This document shows, piece by piece, positions 43,324-52,392 of a DNA stretch of 64,000 nucleotides (within the stretch, counting starts at the first letter, position 1; each line of letters starts with the position of its first letter). Where the stretch lies: contig NZ_CP136628.1 in NCBI RefSeq assembly GCF_032918005.1, positions 7,177,501-7,241,500 on the forward strand, in the 5' to 3' direction. The DNA comes from Bradyrhizobium sp. NDS-1. Lineage in GTDB: Bacteria > Pseudomonadota > Alphaproteobacteria > Rhizobiales > Xanthobacteraceae. Under the pieces are notes generated by a model, which worked only from the letters and a program-made list of their open reading frames with translations, was not told the origin of the DNA and did not search any database. Position numbers and translations under genes: made by a program.

Positions 43324-44262
43324 CTACTTTCCCCACCGCAAGGCCAGCGCATCGCGCTCCTTGGCGAGTTCCAGCAGGCCCGCGCGCGTTGCCGGATGCA
43401 GCGGTTGGAGCGGATGGCGCACGGCGTCCGACTTGATCACGCCGCCGGCTTGCATCATCGCCTTGCAGGCGATCAGGCCGCACTGGCGGTTCTCGTAATT
43501 GATCAGCGGCAGCCAGCGCTCATAGGCGGCCTTCGCCTTCTCCCGATCGCCGGCGAAATAGGGATCGATGATCTGGCGGATGCCGTCGGGATAGCCGCCG
43601 CCGGTCATCGCACCGGTCGCACCCGCGTCGAGATCGGCCAGCAGCGTGATCGCCTCCTCACCGTCCCAAGGACCCTCGATGTCCTTGCCACCAGCCTCAA
43701 TCAGGCTGCGCAGCTTCGAAGCTGCGCCTGCGACCTCGATCTTGAAATAGCGGATGTTGGCGAAGTCGCGCGCCAGCCGTGCGAGCAGTTCCACCGAGAG
43801 CGGCGTACCGGCAACCGGCGCGTCCTGGATCATGACGGGAATGTTGATCGCGCCCGAGAGCACGCGGAAGAATTCGACGATACCCTTCTCCGGCACGCGA
43901 AAGGTCGCGCCGTGATAGGGCGGCATCACCATCACCATGGCGGCCCCGGCCGCCTCCGCCTGCTGGCTGCGTGCCGCGCAGACGGCCGAGCTGAAATGGG
44001 TGGTGGTGACGATCACGGGAACCCGGCCCGCGACATGCTCCAGCACGGCATGCATCACGGTTTCGCGCTCGGCATCGGTGAGAACGAACTGCTCGGAGAA
44101 ATTGGCGAGGATGCAGATGCCATGCGAGCCGGCATCGATCATGAAATCGATGCAGCGACGCTGACCCTCGAGGTCGAGCTCGCCGCGCTCGTCGAAGATG
44201 GTGGGCGCGACCGGGAACACGCCGCGATAGGGGCGCTGGGCCTTGTGAGGGGTGACCGGCAT
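43324..44262 (-). CDS. Dihydrodipicolinate synthase/NAL-family aldolase or dehydratase
   Basis: This 312-residue TIM-barrel of the DapA/NanA family starts at ATG 44260-44262 behind GGAGAG; ATG 44274 is an alternative. It has FPVAPTIFDERGELDLEGQRRCIDFMIDAGSHGICILANFSEQFVLTDAE, the strand with the Schiff-base Lys (RYFKIEVAGA, normally xxKD/E) and a GATGAMTGGGYPDG block. The sequence is closer in style to 2-keto-3-deoxy sugar acid dehydratases than to true DapA, and no lysine genes are nearby. Substrate unknown. Confidence 0.82.
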   Translation of the reverse strand: MPVTPHKAQRPYRGVFPVAPTIFDERGELDLEGQRRCIDFMIDAGSHGICILANFSEQFVLTDAERETVMHAVLEHVAGRVPVIVTTTHFSSAVCAARSQQAEAAGAAMVMVMPPYHGATFRVPEKGIVEFFRVLSGAINIPVMIQDAPVAGTPLSVELLARLARDFANIRYFKIEVAGAASKLRSLIEAGGKDIEGPWDGEEAITLLADLDAGATGAMTGGGYPDGIRQIIDPYFAGDREKAKAAYERWLPLINYENRQCGLIACKAMMQAGGVIKSDAVRHPLQPLHPATRAGLLELAKERDALALRWGK

Positions 44263-44399
44263 CGAACTCTCCATCCCTGATGTGTCTTACGTCTGTTGCC
44301 GCCTACGCGACGCGGCGCCACAGATGTAGCCGCCGCACGGATCGGCGGCAATGCCCGCGCGACATCAGGTGGAGAATTGCGAGAAAGCTCGCTTGCGGC

Positions 44400-44441
44400 C
44401 ATCCTTCGAGACACCCGCCTTCGGCGGGCCCTCAGGATGAG
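44400..44441. repeat. Short dispersed hairpin repeat
   Basis: CATCCTTCGAGACACCCGCC and GGCGGGCCCTCAGGATG form an imperfect hairpin: CATCCT pairs with AGGATG and CCCGCC with GGCGGG across a TTC loop. This is another wording typical of Bradyrhizobium intergenic repeats. It lies downstream of the chemoreceptor gene stop and could end its transcript. Confidence 0.6.
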
Positions 44442-44484
44442 GTCCAGGTTCGTGGCGAGATATCGGCCAAGTGATCTAACGGAA

Positions 44485-46566
44485 TTACGCGGTCTTCACC
44501 GCTCCCAAGAAGCCCTCGACCGCAACGCGGAGGCGATCGGCGTCGGCCGACATCTTCTTGACGGAGTCCGACAACACCGTGCCGGCGTTGCCGGTTTCCT
44601 GGTTGAGCCTGGCGACGCTGCCGATGGTGTCGGTGACCTCGCGGGTGCCCTGCGCGGCCTGCTGGAAGTTGCGCGAGATCTCGGTGGTCGCCGCGCGCTG
44701 CTCTTCGACGGCGGCGGCAATCGCCGTCATCTTCTCGTCGATGCCGCTGATGGCGCCGCCGATCGCGCGGATGGCGGTGACAGCCTGGCCGGTGGCGCCC
44801 TGGATTTCCTCGACCTGGCGCGAGATCTCTTCCGTCGCCGTCGCAGTCTGCGCCGCGAGGCTCTTGACCTCGCCGGCGACCACGGCGAAACCGCGGCCGG
44901 CCTCGCCTGCGCGCGCCGCTTCGATCGTGGCGTTCAAGGCCAGAAGGTTGGTCTGGGCGGCGATGGCATTGATCATTTTCACGACCTCGCCGATGCGGCT
45001 CGCGGTCTGGTCGAGAATCTCGACCGTCGCATTGGTCTGCTCGGCCTGTGCAACAGCCTCGCGGGCCTCGCGCGCGCTGGACTGCACTTGCGCGGAAATC
45101 TCGCCGACGGACGCGGAGAGTTCTTCGGTCGCCGCCGCGATGGTCTCGAGATTGTTGGTGGCCTGCTCGGCCGCGGAGGAGACCGCCGCGGTCTGGCTGC
45201 TCGATTCCGAAACCAGCGAGCGCACGCCGGTCGCGGTCGCATCGAGCTCCCGCGTCGAGGCCACAACGCTCTGGATGACGGCCTGCACGGTGTCGTCGAA
45301 GCTGCGGCATGCGGAATCGACGGTGCCGGAGCGGGCGAGTTGGAGTGCCTGCTGCGATTCGCGTTCCCGGCCCAGCCGTTCCGCAGTCGCCGCACTCTCG
45401 CGCAGGCTTTCGAGTGCGGCGGCCATGGTCCCGAACTCGTCGGGGTGCCGGGATTGCGGCACCGGCGTCGCGTAGTCGCGCGCACTGATGCGGGCGATGG
45501 CGCCGAGAATGGCGCGCACCGGGCGCATCAGGCGATTGCGCACCACGTACACGCCGGTCAGAGTCACGGCCAGCGCTAGCAGGAAGGCGAACGATTGCAC
45601 GATGAGGTTGGTGAGGGCTTTCGCCTGAACCATCTCCGCACGCGCGATCGACTGGTCGAGCGCCATGTTGGCGACAGCAACGATGGGCGCGAAGGGCGAC
45701 TGGCACAGCGCATTCCATTCCGCAGCGGGCATCGCCGGCTTGCCGCTGCCGTCGAAATTCCTGGTGAGGTCACCGATCTGCTTGAGGACGCCATCTGTCT
45801 TGGCGCGCGCTTCCTTCGCCGCGTTGACCAGGCTCGCCGTCACGTCGGGTGCGGCCAGCAGCTCCTCCATGCCGGTCCACCCGGCGGTGACGATGCCGTT
45901 CCAGCCGGCCACGGTCTGCTTCTGGGTCTCGTCGAGCGGCTTGGAGGTGTTGACGTTCGGGCGCAGGGTCGAGCACTGGATGCCGTAGCGGTCGCGCACC
46001 TGCCAGGCGAGGCGGCGGGCCTGGATCATGCGGGCGATGAAGGGATCATTCATCCAGGCGCGGTTCGACACCGCGGTGGACGCGAGGTTGGCGGTCTCGA
46101 TCACCTTGGTGATGCCATCGTACCAGGGGGCGGTGCGCTCCACCTTGCGCTCGGCGCGCGGCAGCTTGGCCTCGTCGTGGAACAGCTGGAATTTCGGCGC
46201 GGCCTCGCTCCAGCGCTGCTTCAGCGTGCCTGCGAGCTCGTCGCGACGGGCGAATTCGACGGTGGAGAGCGCCGCGACGATGGCATCAAAGCCGGCCTGC
46301 TCGGCCTTCTCGGCGGCCCCGAGCTTGGCGCGCGGATCGTCCTCGCCGAGCAGCGCACTCTGGGCATCGCCCCGATTGTTGCGCAAGGACAGCACGCCAT
46401 GGAAGATCGCCTTGTCGGCATTCGCAAGCCGTTCGGTCTCCAGACTATCGCTGTAGCGGCCGAAAGCCCCGACCATCTGGATCGCGGTCGAGGCCAACGC
46501 GCCGGCGGCCAGCAGCGCCATCAGCGTCAGGAGAAGCGAGCTTACCGATTTCTTAAACATCGTCAT
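44485..46566 (-). CDS. Methyl-accepting chemotaxis protein
   Basis: This 693-residue transmembrane chemoreceptor has TM1 at about 8-30, a long periplasmic helical sensor (31-320), TM2 near 322-345, a HAMP segment ([27 protein letters not shown]) and the cytoplasmic signalling hairpin. The hairpin tip region ([51 protein letters not shown]) is the contact for CheA/CheW. There is no C-terminal CheR-binding pentapeptide. The periplasmic domain is of no type I recognise; its many charged residues and a Cys near 208 do not identify a ligand. No che genes are adjacent. Confidence 0.92.
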   Translation of the reverse strand: MTMFKKSVSSLLLTLMALLAAGALASTAIQMVGAFGRYSDSLETERLANADKAIFHGVLSLRNNRGDAQSALLGEDDPRAKLGAAEKAEQAGFDAIVAALSTVEFARRDELAGTLKQRWSEAAPKFQLFHDEAKLPRAERKVERTAPWYDGITKVIETANLASTAVSNRAWMNDPFIARMIQARRLAWQVRDRYGIQCSTLRPNVNTSKPLDETQKQTVAGWNGIVTAGWTGMEELLAAPDVTASLVNAAKEARAKTDGVLKQIGDLTRNFDGSGKPAMPAAEWNALCQSPFAPIVAVANMALDQSIARAEMVQAKALTNLIVQSFAFLLALAVTLTGVYVVRNRLMRPVRAILGAIARISARDYATPVPQSRHPDEFGTMAAALESLRESAATAERLGRERESQQALQLARSGTVDSACRSFDDTVQAVIQSVVASTRELDATATGVRSLVSESSSQTAAVSSAAEQATNNLETIAAATEELSASVGEISAQVQSSAREAREAVAQAEQTNATVEILDQTASRIGEVVKMINAIAAQTNLLALNATIEAARAGEAGRGFAVVAGEVKSLAAQTATATEEISRQVEEIQGATGQAVTAIRAIGGAISGIDEKMTAIAAAVEEQRAATTEISRNFQQAAQGTREVTDTIGSVARLNQETGNAGTVLSDSVKKMSADADRLRVAVEGFLGAVKTA

Positions 46567-46686
46567 GGGTCGGGGGCCTACTCTTCACGAGAGGCCACCT
46601 TGCATGGCGACATGCCAAGGTTTGGTTAAGACTTTAATCAAGAGCCTGCGGTGGTGTCCGCCGCCGCTCCTGGCAGGCCGGTTCCC

Positions 46687-47457
46687 TCACGCAACCTTGG
46701 TGAAATCCGGCGGGCGGCGCTCGGCAAAGGCCGTGAATGCTTCGCGCGCCTCGGCGGTGCGCAGGCGCTGGGCGAACTGCTCGCCTTCGGCCTGCATCTG
46801 CGCGACCAACGCCTCGCCGTTGCGCATCAGCTTCTTGGTGGCGGTGAGGGCGCCGGCCGGCTGGCGGGCGAGACGCTGCGCGAGCGCGAGCGCCTCGGCA
46901 TCGAGCTTGTCGAGCGGCACCACGCGGTTGGCAAGGCCCCATTCCAGCGCCGACCTGGCGGGAACGGTCTCGCCCAGCGCGAACATCTCATAGGCGCGGG
47001 CATAGCCGATGCGCGCCGGCATCAACAGGCTGGAGGCGGCTTCCGGCACCAGCGCGAGGCTGACGAAAGGAGTCGACAATTGCACGTTGTCGGCGAGCAC
47101 GACGAGATCGCAATGCAGCAGCATCGTGGTGCCGACGCCGACGGCGCGGCCTTGTACCGCCGCGACCAGCGGCCTGGTGCAGCGCGCCAGCGATTGGATG
47201 AAGCGGATGACATTGCGGCTGCCTTCCGACTTGCCCGACGCCACAGCGGCGAATTCGCCGACGTCGTTGCCTGCAGTGAACATGTCGCCCTCGCCGCGGA
47301 TCAGGATCACGCGGGCCGACGGATCGAACTCCGCGGACTCGATGCTGTCGGCGAGCTTGCCGTACATCGCATCGGTCAGCGCGTTCTTCTTGTCGGGACG
47401 CGCCAGCGTGAGGGTGAGAATTCCGCCATCGTTCTCGATCCGGACGTGCTCGGTCAT
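46687..47457 (-). CDS. Enoyl-CoA hydratase/isomerase family protein
   Basis: This 256-residue crotonase has ARPDKKNALTDAMYGKL, GEGDMFTAGNDVGEF (oxyanion-loop block), QGRAVGVGTTMLLHCDLVVLADN and FVSLALVPEAASSLLMPARIG. In the second block the usual catalytic Glu is replaced (GVGTTML), and a Glu appears in VPEAAS, so it could hydrate, isomerise or cleave. It starts 12 bases after the MarR gene stop and is most likely controlled by that regulator. Confidence 0.88.
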   Translation of the reverse strand: MTEHVRIENDGGILTLTLARPDKKNALTDAMYGKLADSIESAEFDPSARVILIRGEGDMFTAGNDVGEFAAVASGKSEGSRNVIRFIQSLARCTRPLVAAVQGRAVGVGTTMLLHCDLVVLADNVQLSTPFVSLALVPEAASSLLMPARIGYARAYEMFALGETVPARSALEWGLANRVVPLDKLDAEALALAQRLARQPAGALTATKKLMRNGEALVAQMQAEGEQFAQRLRTAEAREAFTAFAERRPPDFTKVA

Positions 47458-47469
47458 CGGTCTCTCCTT

Positions 47470-47934
47470 CTAGTCGTCTGAACTTCTTGTCTCTGAAGGT
47501 CTTGGAAACTTGTCCTGAATGCTGGTCAGCCAGCGTGCGACGATGTCGATCTCCGCGGCTGTAAATCCGTCCGTCAGTGCCGCATTGACCTCGGCAGCGC
47601 CGGCCTTCGCCTGCGCCAATGCCGTCCGTCCCTTCGGCGTCAGCCAGATCCGCCAGGCGCGTCCGTCCTCGCGATCGGCCCGCCGCTCGATCAGCTTGGC
47701 GGCCTCCGTGCGGTCGACGAGGCCGGAAATGCCGGCCGGACCCAGATCGAGCGCCGCGCCCGCCTCGCCCATCAGGACGCCGTCCTGCCTGCCGAGAATG
47801 AACAACAGCCCGGCCTGCGCCGGCGTCACCTCGCTCTCGGGCCGAGCCGCCATCCAGCGCTGCAGGCGGCGCTGCGCGACGCTCAGCAGGTAGATCAGCC
47901 GATGATGCCGGGCCTCGATGCCGTTATTTCGCAT
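47470..47934 (-). CDS. MarR family transcriptional regulator
   Basis: This 154-residue winged-helix regulator has HHRLIYLLSVAQRRLQRWM (dimer helix), EVTPAQAGLLFILGRQDGVLMGEAGAALDLGPAGISGLVDRTEAAKLIERRADREDGRAWRIWLTPKG (winged helix and wing with DxR). The ATG (47934) lies in the middle of a perfect 18-base palindrome, implying autoregulation. The enoyl-CoA hydratase gene follows in the same operon. In Rhodopseudomonas a MarR protein (CouR) with CoA-thioester ligands controls hydroxycinnamate genes; an analogous role is possible. Confidence 0.9.
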   Translation of the reverse strand: MRNNGIEARHHRLIYLLSVAQRRLQRWMAARPESEVTPAQAGLLFILGRQDGVLMGEAGAALDLGPAGISGLVDRTEAAKLIERRADREDGRAWRIWLTPKGRTALAQAKAGAAEVNAALTDGFTAAEIDIVARWLTSIQDKFPRPSETRSSDD

Positions 47935-47942
47935 GCGAAATA
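47925..47942. promoter_or_regulatory. Perfect 18-bp palindrome over the marR start
   Basis: TATTTCGCATGCGAAATA reads the same on both strands. It contains the ATG of the MarR gene in its centre. MarR dimers bind palindromes of 16-20 bases, so this is the likely self-operator; binding here would block initiation. Confidence 0.7.
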
Positions 47943-47982
47943 GATAGCCGGGCCCGAGGCGGTTGTCAAACCAGCCGTTTCG

Positions 47983-49653
47983 CTAGGGCGCGCAGGTAAA
48001 GCTCGCCGCCTCCGTCACCGCACCCGCCTTGTAATGCGGCCAGGCCGGCCAGCGGCACAGCGGCAGCGCGCGCAGTGTCGCGAACGACGGTGGCTCGACC
48101 TTCTGCTCGATCACCTCGAGATCGCCGGGCGCCTTGCCCTTCTCGACCCAGTCGACCAGCACACTGAGCATGTCGACATTGGCCGGCGCGCCGGAGCCGA
48201 CATGATCGACGCCGGGCGCAGTGTAGAGCCGCGCGAACTCGGCGGTCTCGGCCTTGCCCATCTTGCGCTCGACGTTCTCGAAATAGCGGATGCCGGCATA
48301 GGGGCTCTGGGCGTAGTCGGCCATGTGCTCGAGCATGATCAGACGGCCGCCTCGGGCACGGAAGCGGCTGAGATCGGGATCGGTCGAATCCATCAGCTTG
48401 GAGACCTCGAGCAGCCGCGCCTTGTGCTCCTCCACCTTGTAGGTGGTGACGTCGAGGTTGGGATCGCGCGCGAAGACGTATTTGATGCCGCCGGCGCCGT
48501 AGATCCAGGCGATGCCGTTGTTGGGCGCAGGCGGTTGCGCCGGCGGCGCGGTGCCGAGCCACCACGAAACCCAACCGCCGGTCGGACCGATCGCCGGCGT
48601 GTCCTCGCCCGACACGCCCCAGCCGGGATAATCGTCGAGACCATTGGCGAGCGCGAACGGAAACTTGTAGGTGCCGTGCAAGGTCTCGATCGCCTTGATC
48701 TGCGGATCGGTCAAACACTGATCGCCGCTCTGGCCAGAGTCGCAGCGCAGCGTCTCGACCTTGAATGCCGCCTTGCAGGCGACGGGGTTCTGCACCAGCG
48801 CATCGTCGGAGCCGTCGGCCTTGTCGCAGGCCGCGCGCACGGCGTTGCCGACGAGCTTCACCTGCGCCGGATTGATCCAGCCCGGACCCATGGTCGCGAG
48901 ACCCGAACGCGTACCGGCGTGCTGCAGGCCGACCCAGTTGATCACAGGCACGCGGGCAAAGATGCCGTCGAAATCGTCGGGGTAACGCTGCGCCATGGTG
49001 AGGCCTTCGCGGCCGCCTTCCGACGAACCCATGAAGTACATCTTTTCCGGCTTCCTGCCGTAGGCTCGCTCCATCAGGCCAACGGCCGCATCGCGCACTC
49101 TCTTGTAGGAGCGGTGAGCGAAATTCTCGAAGGCTTCGTCGTTGAGTGCGAACACCTGCGGCGGCTCGCCTTGTTTCGTTTCATGGCCGGAATCGGTGCC
49201 GTAGGTGACGAAGCCGCGCGCAAGCGGCGACGGCTTGTCGAAGGGATAGGCCGGCGGCAGCGCAAGGCCGGTGATCAGCACGCCGTTGAAACCGCCGCCG
49301 CCATATTGCAGCGAGCGGCCGTTCCATTCGACGGGAAGGTTGACCTGGAATTTGATCGGGGGCGCCTTGGGGTCGACCGGGTCGACATGGCCGAGCACCT
49401 TGCAGAAGCCGGGATTGGCCGGCGTGATGCGTCCGGACGGCGTCGGCCCGCGTTCGGCGACGGCGATTGGCGAGGGTGCCTGCAACGTGGTGGAATTGAT
49501 CTTCACGGCGTCGGTGCCGCCGACGAGACCCTTGCAGACGGTTTCTGCGTCCTCCGCCAAAGTCAGCGCCAAGGCGGAATTCGCGCTCAGCGCCGCCGCC
49601 GTGGCCAGGAGCCATACGCACAGCTTCGCTCTTGTCAGCGTCATCGTTCCCAC
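47983..49653 (-). CDS. Tannase/feruloyl esterase family protein, Cys-less variant
   Basis: This 556-residue exported hydrolase (signal peptide LCVWLLATAAALSANSALA) has the tannase-family pattern: YGGGGFNG, GFVTYGTDSGH, nucleophile Ser211 in G-S-S-E-G-G, Asp446 in EHMADYAQSP and His484 in PGVDHVGSG. In classical members the Ser and His are each next to a Cys (C-S...H-C) linked by a disulfide; here these are Ser210 and Val485, so the bridge is missing. The fold and triad should remain. Substrates of the family are gallate, ferulate or related plant esters. It is 48 bases upstream of the MarR gene on the same strand. Confidence 0.88.
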   Translation of the reverse strand: MGTMTLTRAKLCVWLLATAAALSANSALALTLAEDAETVCKGLVGGTDAVKINSTTLQAPSPIAVAERGPTPSGRITPANPGFCKVLGHVDPVDPKAPPIKFQVNLPVEWNGRSLQYGGGGFNGVLITGLALPPAYPFDKPSPLARGFVTYGTDSGHETKQGEPPQVFALNDEAFENFAHRSYKRVRDAAVGLMERAYGRKPEKMYFMGSSEGGREGLTMAQRYPDDFDGIFARVPVINWVGLQHAGTRSGLATMGPGWINPAQVKLVGNAVRAACDKADGSDDALVQNPVACKAAFKVETLRCDSGQSGDQCLTDPQIKAIETLHGTYKFPFALANGLDDYPGWGVSGEDTPAIGPTGGWVSWWLGTAPPAQPPAPNNGIAWIYGAGGIKYVFARDPNLDVTTYKVEEHKARLLEVSKLMDSTDPDLSRFRARGGRLIMLEHMADYAQSPYAGIRYFENVERKMGKAETAEFARLYTAPGVDHVGSGAPANVDMLSVLVDWVEKGKAPGDLEVIEQKVEPPSFATLRALPLCRWPAWPHYKAGAVTEAASFTCAP

Positions 49654-49727
49654 CCGGTCTTATGTTTCTCGTTCAACCCACCAGAGGCCGCATTCAATGC
49701 GACCTCCGGCCTGCCGTCAATGACGCG

Positions 49728-50972
49728 CTAATGCTCGAACACCAGCCGCGCGCCGACCGTGCCGTCGAGACCGCGGATCTGCTCGAGCAGCGCGCCGGAA
49801 TCCTGGCCGCCGAGATCGGCATCGAGCACGACGTAACCGAGATCGCCGGATGTCTCCAGATATTGCGCTGCGATGTTGATGTCGCGCTGGAGGAAGACCT
49901 CGTTGAGCCGCCGCAGCATGCCCGGCACGTTGCGATGGACATGGCTGAAGCGCGCGCCGGAGGGGCGAAGATGCAGCTGCACCTCAGGGAAATTCACCGC
50001 GCCCATGGTCGATCCCGTGATGAAATAATCCACCAGCTTGCGCGCGACCTCGCCACCGATGCGCTCCTGCGCCTCTTCGGTGGAGCCGCCTATATGCGGC
50101 GTGAGAATGACGTTCTCGAGGCCCTGCACCGGGCTGTTGAAGCGATCCGCGTTCGAGGACGGCTCGACCGGAAACACGTCGATGGCGGCGCCGGCGAGAT
50201 GGCCGTCGCGCAAGGCGCGCGCGAGCGCATCGAGATCGACCACGGTGCCGCGGCTGTTGTTGACCAGGAACGAGCCCGGCTTCATCGCCCGCAGCTCCTT
50301 CTCGCCGATCATGCCCGCGGTTTCCGGTGTCTCCGGAACGTGCAGGCTGACGACGTCGCTCTGCGCCAGCAGATCGTCCAGCCGCTCGACGGGCTCGGTG
50401 TTGCCGTGGCGGAGCTTGTCGGTGCGGTCGAAATAGATCACGCGCATGCCGATCGCCTCGGCCAGCGTCGAGAGCTGCGAGCCGATATTGCCGTAACCGA
50501 CGATGCCGAGGGTGCGGCCGCGCACCTCGCGGCTGCCGGTCGCCGACTTGTCCCAGCCGCCCTCATGCGCCGACACCGAACGCGGAAAGATCCGCCGCAG
50601 CAGCATCACGATCTCGCCGATCACGAGCTCGGCGACGCTGCGCGTGTTGGAGAAGGGCGCGTTGAAGACGGGAATGCCGCGCTTGCGCGCCGCCGCCAGA
50701 TCGACCTGGTTGGTGCCGACACTGAAGCAGCCGACGGCGAGCAACTGGTCGGCGGCGGCGAGCACCTCATCGGTGATCTGGGTACGCGAGCGGATGCCGA
50801 GCAGCGACACGCCCTTGAGCGCGCGCCGCAGGTCCTCGCCGTCCAGCGCCTTGGTCAGCCGCTCGACATTGGTGAAGCCGGCACTCCTGAACAGGTCCAC
50901 GGCACTGTCATTGACGCCTTCGAGCAGCAGCGCCTTGGCACTCCGCTCAGGGCTTTGGCCTGGGGCTGGCAT
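49728..50972 (-). CDS. serA: D-3-phosphoglycerate dehydrogenase
   Basis: This 414-residue enzyme of the D-isomer-specific 2-hydroxyacid dehydrogenase family has LLGIRSRTQITDEVL, the NAD-binding GYGNIGSQLSTLAEAIGM, the catalytic His in LTPHIGGSTEEAQERIG and a C-terminal ACT domain (from about 335: MLRRLNEVFLQRDINIAAQYLETSGDLGYVVLDAD). Length and layout match the E. coli type of SerA, where L-serine binds ACT to inhibit. It makes 3-phosphohydroxypyruvate, the first step to serine. It stands alone. Confidence 0.93.
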   Translation of the reverse strand: MPAPGQSPERSAKALLLEGVNDSAVDLFRSAGFTNVERLTKALDGEDLRRALKGVSLLGIRSRTQITDEVLAAADQLLAVGCFSVGTNQVDLAAARKRGIPVFNAPFSNTRSVAELVIGEIVMLLRRIFPRSVSAHEGGWDKSATGSREVRGRTLGIVGYGNIGSQLSTLAEAIGMRVIYFDRTDKLRHGNTEPVERLDDLLAQSDVVSLHVPETPETAGMIGEKELRAMKPGSFLVNNSRGTVVDLDALARALRDGHLAGAAIDVFPVEPSSNADRFNSPVQGLENVILTPHIGGSTEEAQERIGGEVARKLVDYFITGSTMGAVNFPEVQLHLRPSGARFSHVHRNVPGMLRRLNEVFLQRDINIAAQYLETSGDLGYVVLDADLGGQDSGALLEQIRGLDGTVGARLVFEH

Positions 50973-51089
50973 GGTGACTCCTGAAATGGCGGCTTTGCCG
51001 CAGCTCTTAGACCGCGGAAGAGGCCCAGCACAATAGGGGTCGGATACGGGGAGAAGATGGCGGGGCGGTGGGTGGGCCCAATAGCTGGG

Positions 51090-52322
51090 TCAAATCACAT
51101 AAAACCCGTGCGTGCCGTCGCGGCGGAGCTGTTCGACGAGGCCATATTCCCAATCGAGATAGGCCTGCATCGCGGCTTGCGCGACGTCGGTACCTTCATA
51201 GGGACGGCGATAGCGATGGGCCGGATCCGGCTTGGGCAGCACGCGCGGCGGGCCGATCTCGAGCGCGCCGTCATAGCGGCCTTCGAGCACATAGACCTCC
51301 CAGCCCATCTGCGCCAGCCACGACGCCGTCATGTCGGCGCGGACGCATTTGTCGTCGGTCAGGACGATGCGCGCACCGCGCACGGGCGCAGCCATGTCGG
51401 TTTCCTGCACCAACTGGCCACCCGGATAATGGCGGAAGCCCGCGAGATGGCCGGCCGCATACTCTTCCGCGTCGCGCACGTCGAGCCGGTAGAGCGTGCG
51501 ATCCGTCTGCGCGACAAGCGCAGCCATCTCGTTCGCGCCGATGAGGCGCACGCCGGCGCGATAGGCGACGTCGCGCGCATTGGCCGGACCGCCCTCGAAC
51601 GGCCCGATCGCGCCGCGCCTATCGGCGCCGTGGTCGAGCGTATGTCGTGCCAGCGTCCACCCGATGGTGCCGTTGCGCAGCGCGCGAACCTTGTTGGGCA
51701 CGCCGGCATTGATCAGCGACTGGGTGCCGATGATGGATCGGGTGCGGCCGGCGCAATTGACGATGATGGTGGTCTGGGGATCAGGCGCGGCCTGCCCTGC
51801 ACGCAACACCAGCTCCGCGCCGGGCACGCTGACCGAGCCCGGAATGTTCATGGTGGCGTATTCGTCAAAACGGCGGACGTCGAGAATGGCGATGTCAGCC
51901 TTGTCGGCGATCAGCTTGGCCACCTCGTCGGCACTGAGCGACGGCGTGTGCCTGCGCGACTCGACCAGTTCGCCGAACGCTTTCGAATAGGAGTTGACGT
52001 CCTCGAAGACCTCGTAGCCTGCCGCCCGCCAGGCCTTCAGTCCGCCATCCAGCGCGCTGATGTTGGTATAACCCAGCGCGGCGAGCCGCTCGGCACCTCG
52101 CGCGACCAGCCCCTCACCGTCGTCATACAGCACGATCGCCACGTCCTTGCGCGGCAGCCGCGTCTCGGCCTCGATCTCGATCCGGTCAGCGGACATGTTG
52201 GCGGCGAACAGCGGATGCCCCGTCGCGAAGCCTGCCTCGTATCTGAGATCGAGCACCGCTATTTCTTCGCGCAGCAGCAGGGCGCGGCGGATATCGGCGG
52301 GAGTGACGGCGGGAAGCTTCAT
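51090..52322 (-). CDS. Triple-rhodanese sulfurtransferase-like protein
   Basis: This 410-residue protein has three rhodanese-like domains: about 10-105, 128-235 and 255-360, plus a 50-residue C-terminal helix rich in Tyr/Trp (YEGTDVAQAAMQAYLDWEYGLVEQL). Only the second has an active-site loop with Cys (NCAGRTRS, Cys190). The first has Asp-Asp-Gly-Glu in that place, and the third has D-D-K-C-V-R-A-D, where the Cys is displaced. So one catalytic and two probably structural or ligand-binding domains. It transfers sulfane sulfur or handles thiosulfate or persulfide; the partner is unknown. Confidence 0.85.
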   Translation of the reverse strand: MKLPAVTPADIRRALLLREEIAVLDLRYEAGFATGHPLFAANMSADRIEIEAETRLPRKDVAIVLYDDGEGLVARGAERLAALGYTNISALDGGLKAWRAAGYEVFEDVNSYSKAFGELVESRRHTPSLSADEVAKLIADKADIAILDVRRFDEYATMNIPGSVSVPGAELVLRAGQAAPDPQTTIIVNCAGRTRSIIGTQSLINAGVPNKVRALRNGTIGWTLARHTLDHGADRRGAIGPFEGGPANARDVAYRAGVRLIGANEMAALVAQTDRTLYRLDVRDAEEYAAGHLAGFRHYPGGQLVQETDMAAPVRGARIVLTDDKCVRADMTASWLAQMGWEVYVLEGRYDGALEIGPPRVLPKPDPAHRYRRPYEGTDVAQAAMQAYLDWEYGLVEQLRRDGTHGFYVI

Positions 52323-52392
52323 GGCATGGACCTTAGCGAGGACAGGCCTGGGCTTTTGACCGATTGGAAGCGTATTGGCTAGCCTTGAACGC

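Noticed and set aside
26357..44441. CRISPR array or IS element from the repeated palindromes
   Set aside because: The repeats are single hairpin units at separate intergenic sites with no regular spacers and no transposase frame.
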